From NCBI GenBank assembly GCA_950097015.1, contig CATNEN010000030.1, positions 1,163,001 through 1,227,000 on the forward strand: DNA of 64,000 bases, given 5' to 3'. A program made the translations under genes and the position numbers. Source of the stretch: Macrostomum hystrix (taxonomy: Eukaryota; Platyhelminthes; Macrostomidae). Of this stretch, positions 61,777-64,000 are shown piece by piece. The notes under the pieces are model-generated. The model ran no database searches. It was not told the DNA's origin and was given only the letters and a program-made list of their open reading frames with translations. The stretch's first letter is position 1. Every line of letters begins with the position of its first letter.

Positions 61777-62869
61777 AATCTTAATATAAGCATTTGCAGA
61801 GACATAAGTTGGAACTAGGTGAGATGATACTATAATCATTTTTCAAACATTATAGATATATATTCTAGCATAACTATTTTCGAACAAACTAATATAAAAA
61901 AAATAAATAAATAAACAGAATTTAGAATAAGCGGACCAAAAACTTGGTTTATAGATAGAGAGAAGCAAATATACATAATACAAAGGGTGCATCGAAGCTA
62001 TTATTAGCCATATTTATCTAACTCACTGAAATGTATTAACTGTAATGTAATGTATTAAATAACATGTACAATTACTCCATGGTACTATGAGTGTATGTAC
62101 GTTACAGATATTCAGCAGAATGCCTATCTACAAGGGTAATTAAAGTGCAAGGGCAAGGCTAATGAGCTAATAAGAAAAAAATAATAGCAAAGAACAATAT
62201 AACAACTTTTTTCTCACACTGACTAGCTCGCCTAGGTCAAACATTAGATCTAGAGCTGTCAAATCTGGTGCTGATACCACCAATTCAAAATCTCAAAGAT
62301 CTGACAACAGTATTTGCCTATAAAAATCCTCTGGAACACAAGGAAGAACTTACTATTTGTCTTGCATCAAAGCAACTTCTACCTGCAGAGAGAGATGTGT
62401 GGCCAGCAAAACAGTGCACAAGCATTGCTCATAACATGACAGACAGAATAAGACTTCTGCTATCCTGCCAATCCAGCTCTCTGTCTAGCTCTTTGTTTTG
62501 GCCCATGGCATACACCACATACCCAGAGATAAACATTATTGTCTGATGATTGCTTTTATTTTCTTTGAAAAGTCACAAAATCTAAAATGTACTGCAGATG
62601 CTCCTTGTCTCTATAAAGAAGTTACATCATATAAAGGTCTTAAAGACTGAATCCCAATGTCCCAAGAATTATATCAATTCACAAAATTGGCAAAAAGTCA
62701 ATGTATTTATTTTAAAAGAATCTCTAGAAAATTAAGCTACTTATAACCTATTACCTATCTAAAAATGTTTTTCATGGAAGAAAAGACCTCAGTCAAGTTG
62801 CGAATATTCTAATGAAAATAAACTTTTGTCTGTTTTCAAATGTGGTGTTGCTTTTATTATTGTGGGTCA
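61777..62869. other. AT-rich intergenic, no gene recognised
   Basis: A 92-residue plus-strand frame (62268-62546) has no recognisable domain. Nothing else seen. Confidence 0.4.
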
Positions 62870-63060
62870 GTGGCATAGCAGTTAAAGCATTTACCATTTG
62901 CACAGAGGTCTATAAGCTCAATTCTATAGCAAAGCTATATTAGTTTAGGGTACAGTAGCAAAGAGAAGACTGGGGGGCTTGACATGTAATTTACACCCCT
63001 GAGGGCCAAGCTCTAAGGCATAGTGAAAGTGTACATTGCCTAACAATTAGTGTATATGTA
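62870..63060 (+). mobile_element. Old, transition-decayed SINE family 1
   Basis: GGGTCAGTGGCATAGCAGTT (head), AAGCTCAATTCTATAGC (box B region), TGTAATTTACACCCCTGAGG GCC and GTGTACATTGCCTAACAATT align to the family-1 body. Most differences from the other copies are C-to-T or G-to-A. Confidence 0.7.
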
Positions 63061-64000
63061 CTTAATTGTGATTTATGATTAATTACTCATTAATCATTGA
63101 GTACTCATGGAAATTAAATATTCACTAAAAACAAATAGTGTCCTTGTTAGATTTAAGTTTGATAAGCTAAGTTTTCCAAATTTTAGGAGCTAGGCTTAGA
63201 AATTTAAGTGCTCTTATATTTAGAGCTATAGATACAGTACAGTGACTACAGTTTTTGGGCCATAACTACACAATACAGAAATATCTGAGAAGCCCAACCA
63301 AAAAGGTATTAATTTGGGCATAACTTAGGTTACCCACACATCCCTATAAATTACCAAAATACTAGTGTTGGCTTCTGAATATTTTGATTAGGATATTTGG
63401 GATTATTTGGAAATTATGGAACTTTTTAGGCCCTTATTCAGAATTATTTTAATATGCTTCTGAATGTATTGAGAAAGTAATACAAGTTGTGATTTTAAAA
63501 GTACAATAATATAATACAATTGGGCATAGTTCTAGTTTACTTCATTATATTGATTTTATATATTTTCTTACTTTTACAACAACCTATTCAGCCAATATGG
63601 CTTGTCACCCAGCTGCACTGATAGTTATTTGCCATGTAAATGAAATTGTTAATGCTGCCAAGCTTTTAAACTATACAACAAGAAACTTTAGCATTTGGAT
63701 GCCTGTGGATGCCTAGGCTTGCCACTAATGTCGGGTGCAGCACTACATCATATGAGGATTGTTTTTTTGCCAATTTGCACCTCCAACTGGCCTAGGTGGC
63801 CTTGGAGTTCACATACTACTGGGCTTTGGAGATGTCGCAGCAGGAGGCTTGCAAGCAGGTCCACATTGTGTGCCAGACAGCCATGGACTAGCACCAGTTC
63901 CTGCGCAACATCTGCAAGCAAAAATACTGCAAAATAATTTCATGAAAAGCAGAATACTATAACAAAGTAAACTAGAACAATGCCCACAATTGTACTATTT
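63061..64000. other. AT-rich sequence to window edge, no gene recognised
   Basis: A plus-strand frame near 63790-63950 reads VALEFTYYWALEMSQQEACK and QVHIVCQTAMD before a stop, which looks faintly protein-like. It is too short and broken to call. Confidence 0.35.

Noticed and set aside
63695-63962. 80- and 67-residue frames at the right edge
   Set aside because: Short, overlapping, no domain. A faintly protein-like alternative frame has stops.

Overview
The window is nuclear DNA of an animal. It carries spliced genes with GT-AG introns, tRNA-derived SINEs, a LINE fragment, a Penelope-like element, Tc1/mariner and hAT-type elements, and more than twenty unrelated tandem-repeat families that together fill about 25 of the 64 kb by my coordinates. 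A Vasa-type helicase with many CCHC zinc knuckles, a DEG/ENaC channel, a cholinesterase-like membrane protein and an LC3-type Atg8 all fit a metazoan. A free-living flatworm or another lophotrochozoan with a repeat-rich genome is plausible, but I cannot fix the species from sequence alone. Nothing here is bacterial.

Layout. 1-11.0 kb has no gene: a 4.6-kb array of a 35-bp unit, a short AGCTAG-rich array, a decayed Penelope-like element (minus) with a 5'-truncated LINE (plus) inserted into it, and a 29-bp array. 11.4-37.2 kb (plus) is one DEG/ENaC ion-channel gene. I could join eight exons with consistent splice phases into a 720-residue open frame. Its seven introns hold almost everything else there: minisatellites, SINEs, hAT-type MITEs, Tc1 elements and a foldback repeat. 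37.2-42.5 kb is intergenic with 30-, 16- and 20-bp arrays. 42.6-45.2 kb (minus) is a four-exon, 635-residue type II membrane protein with a cholinesterase-like ectodomain whose catalytic triad positions are all substituted. 45.2-55.6 kb is a SINE split by a minisatellite, a 30-32-bp array, one possible orphan exon, a 5.5-kb array of a 26-bp unit containing an apparent 2,464-bp internal duplication, and a mariner-like MITE. 55.6-59.1 kb (minus) is a five-exon vasa-type gene of 848 residues with eight CCHC knuckles. It is followed upstream by a small unidentified gene (59.3-59.8 kb, minus) and an Atg8/LC3 gene (60.8-61.3 kb, minus) whose protein ends exactly at the conjugation glycine. 61.4-64 kb is AT-rich, apparently decayed DNA with a broken reading frame and an old SINE.

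The four recognisable genes do not form an obvious pathway: a channel, an adhesion-type esterase homologue, a germline helicase and an autophagy modifier. The main theme of the window is how minisatellites and mobile elements interact. One 16-bp minisatellite sits both in an esterase intron and inside the tRNA head of a SINE. Another is carried inside two hAT-type MITEs that have target-site duplications. All splice models come from reading splice sites and frames by eye and were not checked against transcripts.
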